Below are positions 11,466 to 24,100 of a stretch of DNA of 64,000 bases, piece by piece. Position numbers and translations under genes: made by a program. A model generated the notes under the pieces. The model did no database searches. It was not told the DNA's origin and saw nothing but the letters and a program-made list of their open reading frames with translations. This DNA comes from Flabesymbios commensalis. Its lineage: Eukaryota > Annelida > Polychaeta > Terebellida > Flabelligeridae. The stretch is taken from assembly GCA_964017125.1 (NCBI GenBank), contig OZ024903.1:85111865-85175864 (forward strand), read 5' to 3'. Position 1 is the stretch's first letter; each line of letters begins with the position of its first letter.

Positions 11466-12123
11466 CTGATCCCAGACTATAATATTTATCTATGCATTTT
11501 TCTATATTTCTTTTATCGTCCCCCAGCTGTCAATTAATGTGGATGCCACTCAAATAACATCACCAAACATTTTTTTATAAATAATTACCGATTAAGTTTT
11601 ATTAGAAGTCGTCGTATCAATATCGTAATAAACATCGATTGACCTTCATTGCAAGTCGTCAATATTGCTGTCATCACTAGTTAGGCTTTGTTGTTCTTTT
11701 GAGGGACAAAAAAGGCATCATGGCTTAAGTGTCGCACTTATTACCACAACGAAATGAGAGTTGTTGATTGTTAATTCCACACCACGTGACGTGACATATC
11801 GTCCGTCATCATGTATAGTCTTAGTAACCAAGCTGCCAACAGTGATTTCACGATGAAAACTTTTCTTGGTTTGACAACTTCAATCCATGCCGGGTATTAT
11901 TAATCATCCAATTGGCTATCTGATTTCACGACATCATGAAGATGATTGATGCAAGTTAAACTTGATATATCTATCAACGAAGAAAGTTGATATATCTAGA
12001 ATTGATTTTCAATAATGAGATTACTTTTCAGCTTTCATCATTTCGCCCACACTCTATACCACTCAATGTGAGTCACTACTATACACCTGACAAGGTCGTT
12101 GGTGGCTAGTGACGCTGCAGTGA
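11466..12123. other. Non-genic stretch
   Basis: I see nothing recognisable between the 5S-like SINE and the hairpin MITE remnant at 12124. Confidence 0.5.
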
Positions 12124-12212
12124 AAATACAAACAATAAACATTTTTATAACATTTGTACAATGTTAGACCAACGCCTAATGTTATAGAAATGTTTTGTGT
12201 TTCCTGGGTAAC
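12124..12212. mobile_element. Degraded CAGYAAACACAAAACATT hairpin MITE
   Basis: The segment has arms AAACATTTTTATAACATTTG and TTATAGAAATGTTTTGTGTT around a GACCAACG core. It is a decayed relative of the near-perfect hairpins at 49110-49214 and 50661-50769. Confidence 0.6.
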
Positions 12213-12719
12213 TGCTTACTTGAAATATTAAGTCATCAAACACGAGATGTTGTCCCGATGTCGGTTTGGTGTTGGGCCAGCGTCGTTGACTATGGGCCAC
12301 TGTATACAACGTTGAATCATCATTAATCCATCTTATCCAGCCAATGCTAGACATACGCAAATCGCAGCTTAAGCCGTGGCAACGCGTGCATACCAAAGAC
12401 ATGAATATTAATCAGCGGCGGTAAATGCAGTCATGTAGCCTCAATACTACATATAGGGTCACACTCGGGTCAGATGACATTTTTGTCGATTAGTTGATGT
12501 GATGTGATATTTGTAGCGTGTATGCATATTATATCAGTACATCCTGAATTCAAAGATCACTTGATAGCACTGTTAAAGATGTTTTACTCCAGTATTGAAT
12601 TCTCGTATGTTGTTTACCGGGTGATTGTACGTATTAGCTGTGTATATTATAGACAGCTAGTATAATAATGGTACCAACAGTGTACTGGTGATATACTTGC
12701 TGATGATATCAACAAATTT

Positions 12720-12880
12720 TTATTCAATGTTGGGTCAGTGGCGGTCACGAATTACCCAGCAAATACGAAACTTTGACTCAATGTTGTTTTGTGTTGGCTC
12801 ACCGTCTTCGACGTCGGCCCACTATCAAAAGAACATTGGGGGAATTTGGGGCAGCGTGTCTTGTTTGTTATGTATGCCTA
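12720..12880. mobile_element. Remnant of the CCAGCAAA / TGTTGGNCCA repeat group
   Basis: Motifs such as ACCCAGCAAATACGAAAC, CAATGTTG and GGCCCACTATC recur in the same order in many places in this window (about 1687, 31310, 32148, 33150, 33850, 40610, 54260, 54490). They look like decayed copies of small palindromic elements. No open frame is associated. The rest of 12213-13300 holds nothing I can name. Confidence 0.45.
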
Positions 12881-13299
12881 CTAATATAAGGTAAGAAGCA
12901 AAAGTAACTTCTCATCAAACACAAGGCGTCCACCCAATGTTGAAACATAGGGTCGATTTCCCTTGTTTACTTTACAGTTATTATTGCAATTTTTTGTCAG
13001 CAGTGTTTATAAAGAGACTGGTCTAAATATCAAAAATAGGTTTTGAGATGTAGTCTAGCCCAACCCCCTCTTCTCCGTATTCACTCTAATCTTTACGGCA
13101 GTAATGTTAACTTTATGACAATTTCACTTGTTTTGGCCACATAGATCTTTTCAGACTCAGACTCATATTCCGACAAATTTATTCGATTTTCTACAGAAGT
13201 TAATAGTACAAACATATTTTTTATAAAGAAACAGCATGAACAAAAGCAATTGTAGAAAATCAAGAGACTTCTACATAGACTTTAGGTCGCTGGCATAGA

Positions 13300-14513
13300 A
13301 GCCACCCGAAAGAAAAAATACATAGATAGTTTATATCATTCTAATAATGATGTTAAGAGTAGAATAATAATTATATGACCTAATAAAAGTACATGAGAGC
13401 AAATGAAGTTATTTGTACATCATACAAAAAAAAACTACTCATGCGACCAAACAAAACAATTGACCAAATTACAGGTATTCGAATAATTATCAATAAAATA
13501 ACGTTTTATATAGATCATTAAACCAGAGAGACTGTGTGTAAATAATTTATCTTCTATAATATGAGGGCAACTGCTAAACGTAGTCACAATACGATATGCA
13601 ATATATTGTTTTACAATTTTTTTTTTAATTCGAAAATCAATATATAGATCATTGCTTCAGGTGTAGTAATTTTGTGAATTTTGATTAAACATCAATGTTA
13701 GAAAATAAGAAGGTAACTCTGCATTAAGGTAGCGATAATAAAATTTTACTTGCTGAATTATACCATGTCTTCGAATTTAATCATAGAGAGTTACTAAGCG
13801 TGATGATCCTTAACACTTTTTCTGCAAAGAAGTCTTATTATGATGATCACCCCACGCCAATAAGCAGTATGTCGTGTGAGGTAAAATTAGAGAATTATAT
13901 AACACAACTAAAATATCAGTTGGCAATGTCTGTCTTCAAATTATAAATAATCCTATAGAACGTGATATTGTATTAGCAATATAGTTGACATTCCATTTTA
14001 AATTCTTTTTAATTATTAAACCAAGAAAAATAAAATTAGCAACATTTTTAATGTCAGCACCATTTATAGTTATTGTTGGATAAACAATTGTTTTTTGACT
14101 CTGATGGAAAAACATACATTTTGATTTTGAAATGTTTAGTGATAGTTTATTACATTCAAGCCACAAAAATTAATTTATCTAATTCTTTGTTAATTAAATT
14201 TATATTTTTTGTATTAATTTTACTGATGATTGTAGTATCATCAGCAAGAAGAATGAAATTAAAAAGTGTACTTGTATTTACAAAATCATTATTGTAGGGC
14301 TAGAAAAAGAAGGGGAACTAGAATTGATCCCTGGGGAACCCCTGTCGTAATTTGTGCTATTTCGGAAATTTGATTGTCAAAACTTACATATTGCTGTCTA
14401 TTTGAAAGATATGTTGCTAGAAGATCTTGAGAAATACCAGAAATAGCTAAATACGAAAGTTTATCAATTAATATATCATGATTTAAAATATGTCTATACA
14501 TAGATATGTATAG
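13300..14513 (-). pseudogene. LINE-B copy 1: 5'-truncated non-LTR retrotransposon
   Basis: Read on the minus strand, the element begins inside the reverse transcriptase (HILNHDILIDKL near 14495) and continues through SNRQQYVSFDNQISEI and VPQGSILVPLLFL (within 14289-14501). The catalytic LLADDTTIIS lies near 14240 and SLNISKSKCMFFHQ within 13936-14166. A broken C-terminal region and an AT-rich 3' region reach about 13300. Truncation at the 5' end is the usual outcome of incomplete target-primed reverse transcription. Frames are broken several times. It is the same family as 14520-18033 and 62971-64000, and of CR1/Jockey type. Confidence 0.85.
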
Positions 14514-14519
14514 AAAAGG

Positions 14520-15296
14520 CCTATTTTATATCATTCTAATAATTATGTTAAGAATAGATTATTATATTACATGAGAGCAAATGAAGTTATAATGTGTACA
14601 TAATACAAAAGCAAAACTACTCATACGACCAAACAAAACAATTGACCAAATAACAGGTATTCGAATAATTATCAATAAAATAACGTTTTATATAGATCAT
14701 TAAACCAGGGAGACTGTGTGTAAATAGTTTATTATAATATGAGGGCAACTGTTAATAGTAGTTACAATACGATATGCAATACATTGTTTTACAAATTCCT
14801 TTTTACTTCGAGAATCGATATATAATTTATTGCTTCAGGTGTGGTAATTATGTGGATTTCGATTAAATATCAATGTTAGAAAATGATAAGGTAACTTTGC
14901 ATTAAGGAACCGACAATAAAATATTGCTGAATTTTTACCATGTCTTCGAATTTTATCATAGAGAGTGGTTTTAATATAGGTTCTGAATGAGCGAAACGCT
15001 TACTGAACGTGATAATCATTAACACTGCAGCAAAGAAACCTTATTTTAATGGTCACCCCACGCCAATAAGCAGTATGTCATGCGAGGTAAAATTAGAGAA
15101 TTATATAACACAACTAAAATACCAGTTGGCAATGTATGTCTTAATATCATAAATAAACCTATAGAACGTGATATTTTACTAGCAATATAGTTGACATAGG
15201 AATTCCATTTCAAATTCTTGTTATTTATTAAACAAAGAAAATTAAAATTATCAAAATTTTTAATGTCAACACCATTTATAGTTATTGTTGTCGTGA
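14520..15296 (-). pseudogene. LINE-B copy 2, 3' part
   Basis: Within 15046-15290 the minus strand encodes TITINGVDIKNFDNFNFL, SKISRSIGLFMILRH and LPRMTYCLLAWGDH, the thumb region after the palm. A decayed C-terminal region with AHSEPILKPLS follows, then a 3' region that matches 13322-13860 closely. Homology to LINE-B stops at about 15296. Beyond it lies LINE-C, and LINE-B resumes only at 16604. About 330 bp of reverse transcriptase, including the catalytic FADD stretch, is missing between the two parts. Confidence 0.82.
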
Positions 15297-15329
15297 AACC
15301 GTCGCATGGCCAAACACACGCCATACTAA

Positions 15330-16603
15330 TATATTAAGGTGGTTCCTACGACTACCAACACTTACAGTATCGACGAAAACATAGATACAAGTATGATACG
15401 TGTACCTGCAGATAATATATACTCAGTATTTTTAACCCTTAATTTGATTAAAACAATCATAGATAAATTTTGTCACTGTTATGCCACTGTTATGTCTCTA
15501 GATATCATAAATCGTAGAAACATATCCTTTGTCGGTTGCATATTGATAATTGAGGCTACAGAATTAAGCAAGATTTCGCGTTTATTACTCATAGCATTAA
15601 AGTGGAGAAGAAGATGTATTTTGTCGTCACTTTCGTTTGATTCACACCTTGTGCATATTCATTGGCTCATTGGAGTTATTTTATTATTGTATCGTCCTCT
15701 CTCTATTTTTCAATAATGTGAGCTCATTCGATATCTCGTGGTTCCCCTTTATGTTTAAGATATATGGTTCAACACACAAAGATTTTTTTAATAATGAATA
15801 TGTTCGCAGCTTACTTGAACTCTCGATATGTTGTCTCCACCGCTGTGTAAATATTCTAACAATTGAATCTTTAAAAAAAGTATGCATTTATTTGTATTGC
15901 CAATATGCTGCGTTTCCCAAGCTTGATCTAGCTCGGTTTGTTCAAGGACAGGCCGAATACGCGAGCACCAGTTTCTGAATCTAGTGACATCTAGCTCTAG
16001 TAGCATATTGTAGGCATTCTGACAGGGTGATTCTGAGATAGGTCTAGAATTCTACACCTATATTTTACAGCTTTAATATGCTGCCTGATAATCAATGGAA
16101 ATCGTCCTGTGTCACAATATATTGCAGGAGTGGGTGTTTGCTTTCTAACACCTAGAGTTGATTTAATAAATTTTAGATGTATTTTTTCCAAATCATTAAC
16201 ACTATCATCGGTATACCATAATATCACTTGCATACTCTTATTTGAGCAGTATTTGACAATCAAATACATTGAATTAACTACAGGACGAGATTGCTTTTGT
16301 AGAGAAAAAACTGCTTTACCAGCTTGGGAAGCGAGATGAAGGAATGTTTCCTTCAATACATTCTTAGGATATTTAGTGCTATATACAGCCTAAAGATATT
16401 TATATTTTTCAGCTTTTTCTAGTACGCTATCACCATAGTAGAAGTTGTCACATTCTGACGTATAGCGTTTGTTAAAAATGATAACTTTTGTTTTGGGAAT
16501 GCTGACTATAATATCCCACAGAGAAGCATACTTATACAGGGCAGTTAATTGCTTTTGCAATCCATTAGCAGAATCTGAAAAAAAGACAAGGTCGTCGATG
16601 CTA
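15330..16603 (-). pseudogene. LINE-C: second non-LTR family lodged in LINE-B
   Basis: On the minus strand the element starts at the reverse-transcriptase active site (DDLVFFSDSANGLQKQL near 16600) and continues with IPKTKVIIFNKRY. The C-terminal region at 15997-16356 includes DLEKIHLKFIKSTLGV and DTGRFPLIIRQHIKAVKY. Further conserved tail pieces follow: FRNWCSRI, FTQRWRQHIESSSKLRTY and HLLLHFNAMSNKREILLN. The fixed order of EKxHLKFxK, GRFPL and QRWxxxIxxSxKLxxY is typical of a group of invertebrate CR1/Jockey-like LINEs. The 5' end is truncated within the palm. Several frameshifts show it is dead. The 3' end lies near 15330-15450. Confidence 0.78.
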
Positions 16604-18033
16604 GAAGATTTTCTATAAGTTTATCTATTAATATATCATGATTTAAAGTGTCAAAGTCTTTTGACATATCAAAAAATACTCCAACAGGGACCTTCCCTTC
16701 TTGCATCAAAAACGTAATTGTATCTATTAATTCCAAAGCAGCAAAGTCAGTTGAATGGCCTTGTCTAAAGCCATGTTGACTGCTATAGAGTAATTTATTA
16801 CTTTCAAGATAAGCATAGAATTGTGAGTGAATAACTTTTTCGAATATTTCAGATAAAGATGGTAAAATAGATATAGGTCTATAGTTAGAAAAAAGTGTAT
16901 TGTCACCCTTTTTGTATAATGGCTTTGGCGATTTTTAGTTTATCTAGAAAAATTCCCGTCGTAAACATTTGATTAATTAAAACAGTAATTGGTTGGACAA
17001 TTATCGATTTGATAGATATTAATAAAGAATTGGAAATACCATCTACACCATGGCTGGTCTTATTTTTCAAATGATCTATTGCTTTGATAATATCAATATT
17101 ACCCATTAGATTAAAATCAAAATCAGGTAATGTTTTTTTAATTAAATATTTTTTATATGATTTAGTAGGATGGCTTTTCAGGAGCGTTATTTGTAAAAAA
17201 TAAATTTAAATGATTGGCAATTTTCGTCTTACCTTTAACAGTTTTATTGTTCCACGTGAAAAATTCTGGCATATCAGTGTGCTTCTTTGTATTCATTTTG
17301 GTGCTTATAGGTAACCAAGTTTGTTTGATACTATGTTGAAAACAAAATTCATAATAACATTGTTTCGCTTCTTTAATTAGACTTCTAAGTATTTTATCAT
17401 AACTACGAAGGTTGGATTTAATAAGAGAGAATTCATTAGCATGATTAGATTCCGGATCAGATATACGCATAGCTTTATATAGTTTGTTTCTTAATTTTAT
17501 TGACTTTAAGATTCCTTGTGTTATCAACGCGGACTTTTTGTGTTTATATTTATTGAACTTTACTGGGGCTTTTTGAGTGTTTGTCTTTCATTTCGGCAAT
17601 GCAATTATCGAAAATATAAAAATTGTTATTAGGATCAGCATTTGGACTTAAGTCTTATTTGCTAAGTATATTAGATGTTTGTAGTTCTTGCTTAAAGTTA
17701 TTTTTGGATGTTTGCGTACAATAACAACTTTATCATTTTTTTATGTCGGGGATGTAAATTGATGCTTGCAAAATATGGCTGGTGGTCAGATAATCTATCA
17801 GTAAGGATGTACCAGAAGTACATTTTAAAGTATTTGAAGATAGCTTACAAAATATGTTATAGATTAATGTACCTCTTGTATCGGTAAATCTCGTTGGCAA
17901 ATTATTCAAAGGCAAAAAACCATGAAAAGTTCGGACCATGCTGCTTACAATGTCAAGGACACAATTTTTGTTGGCACTAATTTTCAAAATGGAACATATT
18001 CTATGGTGTAATGAATCATGGCCATTAGTACAG
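16604..18033 (-). pseudogene. LINE-B copy 2, 5' part: endonuclease to reverse transcriptase
   Basis: The minus strand shows, in order, the endonuclease C-terminus (GFLPLNNLPTRFTDTRGT within 17733-18000), the linker (YIFDNCIAEMKDKH, ITQGILKSIKLRNKLYKAM at 17162-17527) and the fingers (NKTSHGVDGISNSLL at 16903-17106). The palm start follows (TFLMQEGKVPVGVFFDMSKD at 16545-16736), ending at NLLAS where LINE-C takes over. At least one frameshift and an internal loss separate these blocks. The 5' truncation at about 18033 falls exactly where the 42-bp satellite begins. Confidence 0.83.
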
Positions 18034-21000
18034 GGAACTGACGTTGTACGGTGAAAGTGCATTACAACACGAGGTGGGATTGACACTGTATGGTGACAAT
18101 ACATTACAACACGAGGGTGACTGACACTGTACGATAACAGTACATTATAACACGAGGCGGGACTGATACTGTAAAGGGACAGTGCATTACAACAAGAGGG
18201 GGGGGGCAGACTCTGTACGGTGGCAGTACATTACAGCACGAGATGAGACTGACACCATACAGGGACAGTGCATTACAACACGAGGTGGGACTGACACTGT
18301 ATGGTGACAGTGCATTACAACACGAGATGGGACTGACACCATACAGGGACAGTGCATTACAACATAATGGGGACTGACACTGCATAGTGACAGTGCATTA
18401 CAACACGAGGTGGGACTGACACTGTACGGTGGCAGTGCATTACAATATGGGACTAAACGCTCTACGTTGACAGCACAATACAACGTGAAGCGGGACTTAC
18501 GTTGTATGGTGACAGAGCATTACAACATAAGGGGGACTGACACTGTATGGTGACACTGCATTACAACACGAAGGGAGGAATAACACTATACAGGGACATT
18601 GCATTACAACACGAAGGGGAACTGACGCAATACAGGGAAAGTGCATTACAACACAAAGGGGAACTGACGCAATACAGGGACAGTGCATTACAGCACGTAG
18701 CGGGACGGACACTGGATGGTGACAGTGCATTACAACACGAGGTGGGACTGACACTGTATGGTTACAGTGCATTACAACACGAGGTGGGACTGACACTGTA
18801 TGGTAACAGTGTATCACAACACGAGGTGGGACTGACACTGTATGGTGATAGTGCATTACAACATGAGGTGGGACTGACACTGTATGGTGACAGTTCATTA
18901 CAACACGAGGTGGGACTGACACTGTATGGTGACAGTGCATTACAACACGAGGTGGGACTGACACTGGATGGTGACAGTGCATTACAACACGAGGTGGGAC
19001 TGACACAGTATAGTTACAGTGCATTACAACACGAGGTGAGACTGACACTGTATGGCGACAGTGCATTACAACACGAGGTGGGACTGACACTGTATGGTGA
19101 CAGTTCATTACAACACGAGGTGGGACTGACACTGTATGGTGACAGTGCATTACAACACGAGGTGGGACTGACACTGTATGGTGACAGTGCATTACAACAC
19201 GAGGTGGGACTGACACTGGATGGTGACAGTGCATTACAACACGACGTGGGACTGACACTGTATGGTGACAGTGCATTACAACACGAGGTGGGACTGACAC
19301 TGTATGGTGACAGTGCATTACAACACGAGGTGGGACTGACACTGGATGGTGACAGTGCATCACAACACGACGTGGGACCGACACTGTATGGTGACTGTTC
19401 ATTACAACACAAAGGAGACTGACACTGTATGGTGACAGTGCATTACAACACGAGGTGGGACTGACACTGTATGGTGACAGTGTATCACAACACGAGGTGG
19501 GACTGACACTCTATGGTGACAGTGCATTACAACACGAGGTGGGACTGACACTGTATGGTGACAGTGTATCACAACACGAGGTGAGACTGACACTGTATGG
19601 TGACAGTGCATTACAACACGAGGTGGGACTGACACTGTATGGTGACAGTGCATTACAACACGAGGTGGGACTGACACTGTATGGTGACAGCTCATTACAC
19701 TACGAGGTGGGACTGACACTGTATGGTGACAGTGCATTACAACACGAGGTGGGACTGACACTGTATGGTGACAGTTCATTACAACACGAGGAGGGACTGA
19801 CACTGTATGGTGACAGTGCATTACAACACGAGGTGGGACTGACACTGTATGGTGACAGTGTATCGCAACACGAGGTGGGACTGACACTGTATGGTGACAG
19901 TGCATTACAACACGAGGTGGGACTGACACTGGATGGTGACAGTGCATTACAACACGACGTGGGACTGACACTGTATGGTGACAGTGCATTACAACACGAG
20001 GTGGGACTGACACTGTACGGTGGCAGTGCATTACAATATGGGACTAAACGCACTACGTTGACAGCACAATACAACGTGAAGCGGGACTTACGTTGTATGG
20101 TGACAGAGCATTACACCATAAGGGGGACTGACACTGTATGGTGAAACTGCATTACAACACGAAGGGAGGAATAATACTATACAGGGACAGTGCATTACAA
20201 CACGAAGGGGAACTGACGCAATACAGGGAAAGTGCACTACAACACAAAGGGGAACTGACGCAATACAGGGACAGTGCATTACAGCACGTAGCGGGACGGT
20301 CACTGGATGGTGACAGTGCATTACAACACGAGGTGGGACTGACACTGTATGGTTACAGTGCATTACAACACGAGGAGGGACTGACACTGTATGGTGACAG
20401 TTCATTACAACACGAGGTGGGACGGACACTGTATGGTGACAGTGTATCACAACACGAGGTGGGACTGACACTGTATGGTGACAGTGCATTACAACACGAG
20501 GTGGGACTGACACTGTATGGTGACAGTGTATCACAACACGAGGTGGGACTGACACTGTATGGTGACAGTGCATTACAACACGAGGTGGGACTGACATTGT
20601 ATGGTGACAGTGCATTACAACACGAGGTGGGACTTACACTGTATGGTGACAGTGCATTACAACACGAGGTGGGACTGACACTGTATGGTGACAGTTCATT
20701 ACAACACGAGGTGGGACTGACACTGTATGGTGACAGTGCATTACAACACGAGGTGGGACTGACACTGTATGGTGACAGTGTATCACAACACGAGGTGGGA
20801 CTGACACTGTATGGTGACAGTGCATTACAACACGAGGTGGGACTGACACTGTATGGTGACAGTGCATTACAACACGAGGTGGGACTGACACTGGATGGTG
20901 ACAGTGCATTACAACACGACGTGGGACTGACACTGTATGGTGACAGTGCATTACAACACGAGGTGGGACTGACACTGTATGGTGACAGTGCATTACAACA

Positions 21001-21149
21001 CGAGGTGGGACTGACACTGTATGGTGACAGTTCATTACAACACGATGTGGGACTTACACTGTATGGTGACAGTGCATTACAACACGAGGTGGGACTGACA
21101 CTGGATGGTGACAGTGCATCACAACACGACGTGAGACCGACACTGTATG

Positions 21150-24100
21150 GTGACAGTTCATTACAACACAAAGGAGACTGACACTGTATGGTGACAGTTC
21201 ATTACACCACGAGGTGGGACTGACACTGTATGGTGACAGTGCATTACAACACGAGGTGGAACTGACACTGTATGGTGATAGTGCATTACAACATGAGGTG
21301 GGACTGACACTGTATGGTGACAGTTCATTACAACACGAGGTGGGACTGACACTGTATGGTGACAGTGCATTACAACACGAGGTGGGACTGACACTGGATG
21401 GTGACAGTGCATTACAACACGAGGTGGGACTGACACTGTATAGTTACAGTGCATTACAACACGAGGTGAGACTGACACTGTATGGCGACAGTGCATTACA
21501 ACACGAGGTGGGACTGACACTGTATGGTGACAGTTCATTACAACACGAGGTGGGACTGACACTGTATGGTGACAGTGCATTACAACACGAGGTGGGACTG
21601 ACACTGTATGGTGACAGTGCATTACAACACGAGGTGGGACTGACACTGGATGGTGACAGTGCATTACAACACGACGTGGGACTGACACTGTATGGTGACA
21701 GTGCATTACAACACGAGGTGGGACTGACACTGTATGGTGACAGTGTATCACAACACGAGGTGGGACTGACACTGTATGGTGACAGTGCATTACAACACGA
21801 GGTGGGACTGACACTGTATGGTGACAGTGCATAACAACACGAGGTGGGACTGACACTGGATGGTGACAGTGCATTACAACACGAGGTGGGACTGACACTG
21901 TATGGTGACAGTTCATTACAACACGAGGAGGGACTGACACTGTATGGTGACAGTGCATTACAACACGAGGTGGGACTGACACTGTATGGTGACAGTGTAT
22001 CACAACACGAGGTGGGACTGACACTGTATGGTGACAGTGCATTACAACACGAGGTGGGACTGACACTGTATGGTGACAGTGCATAACAACACGAGGTGGG
22101 ACTGACACTGGATGGTGACAGTGCATTACAACACGACGTGGGACTGACACTGTATGGTGACAGTGCATTACAACACGAGGTGGGACTGACACTGTACGGT
22201 GGCAGTGCATTACAATATGGGACTAAACGCTCTACGTTGACAGCACAATACAACGTGAAGCGGGACTTACGTTGTATGGTGACAGAGCATTACAACATAA
22301 GGGGGACTGACACTGTATGGTGACACTGCATTACAACACGAAGGGAGGAATAACACTATACAGGGACAGTGCATTACAACACGAAGGGGAACTGACGCAA
22401 TACAGGGAAAGTGCATTACAACACAAAGGGGAACTGACGCAATACAGGGACAGTGCATTACAGCACGTAGCGGGACGGACACTGGATGGTGACAGTGCAT
22501 TACAACACGAGGTGGGACTGACACTGTATGGTTACAGTGCATTACAACACGAGGTGGGACTGACACTGTATGGTGACAGTTCATTACAACACGAGGTGGG
22601 ACTGACACTGTATGGTGACAGTGCATCACAACACGAGGTGGGACTGACACTGTATGGTGACAGTGCATTACAACACGAGGTGGAACTGACACTGTATGGT
22701 GACAGTGTATCACAACACGAGGTGGGACTAACACTGTATGGTGACAGTGCATTACAACACGAGGTGGGACTGACATTGTATGGTGACAGTGCATTACAAC
22801 ACGAGGTGGGACTGACACTTTATGGTGACAGCTCATTACACCACGAGGTGGGACTGACACTGTATGGTGACAGTGCATTACAACACGAGGTGGGACTGAC
22901 ACTGTATGGTGACAGTTCATTACAACACGAGGTGGGACTGACACTGTATGGTGACAGTGCATTACAACACGAGGTGGGACTGACACTGTATGGTGACAGT
23001 GTATCACAACACGAGGTGGGACTGACACTGTATGGTGACAGTGCATTACACCACGAGGTGGGACTGACATTGTATGGTGACAGTGCATTACAACACGAGG
23101 TGGGACTGACACTGGATGGTGACAGTGCATTACAACACGACGTGGGACTGACACTGTATGGTGACAGTGCATTACAACACGAGGTGGGACTGACACTGTA
23201 TGGTGACAGTTCATTACAACACGAGGTGGGACTGACACTGTATGGTGACAGTGCATTACAACACGAGGTGGGACTGACACTGTATGGTGACAGTGTATCA
23301 CAACACGAGGTGGGACTGACACTGTATGGTGACAGTGCATTACAACACGAGGTGGGACTGACACTGTATGGTGACAGTGCATTACAACACGAGGTGGGAC
23401 TGACACTGGATGGTGACAGTGCATTACAACACGACGTGGGACTGACACTGTATGGTGACAGTGCATTACAACACGAGGTGGGACTGACACTGTATGGTGA
23501 CAGTGCATTGCAACACGAGGTGGGACTGACACTGTATGGTGACAGTTCATTACAACACGATGTGGGACTTACACTGTATGGTGACAGTGCATTACAACAC
23601 GAGGTGGGACTGACACTGGATGGTGACAGTGCATCACAACACGACGTGAGACCGACACTGTATGGTGACAGTTCATTACAACGCAAAGGAGACTGACACT
23701 GTATGGTGACAGTGCATTACAACACGAGGTGAGACTGACACTGTATGGTGACAGTTCATTACAACACGAGGTGGGACTGACACTGTATGGTGACAGTTCA
23801 TTACAACACGAGGTGGGACTGACACTGTATGGTGACAGTGCATTACAACACGAGGTGGGACTGACACTGTATGGTGACAGTGCATTACAACACGAGGTGG
23901 GACTGGCACTGGATGGTGACAGTGCATTACAACACGAGGTGGGACTGACACTGTATAGTTACAGTGCATTACAACACGAGGTGAGACTGACACTGTATGG
24001 CGACAGTGCATTACAACACGAGGTGGGACTGACACTGTATGGTGACAGTTCATTACAACACGAGGTGGGACTGACACTGTATGGTGACAGTGCATTACAA

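Noticed and set aside
11006-11469. Two overlapping plus-strand frames of about 90 codons
   Set aside because: They overlap a 5S-like SINE on the opposite strand and have no domain.
15339-15978. Plus-strand frames of 113-125 codons
   Set aside because: They are antisense shadows of the minus-strand LINE-C C-terminal region.
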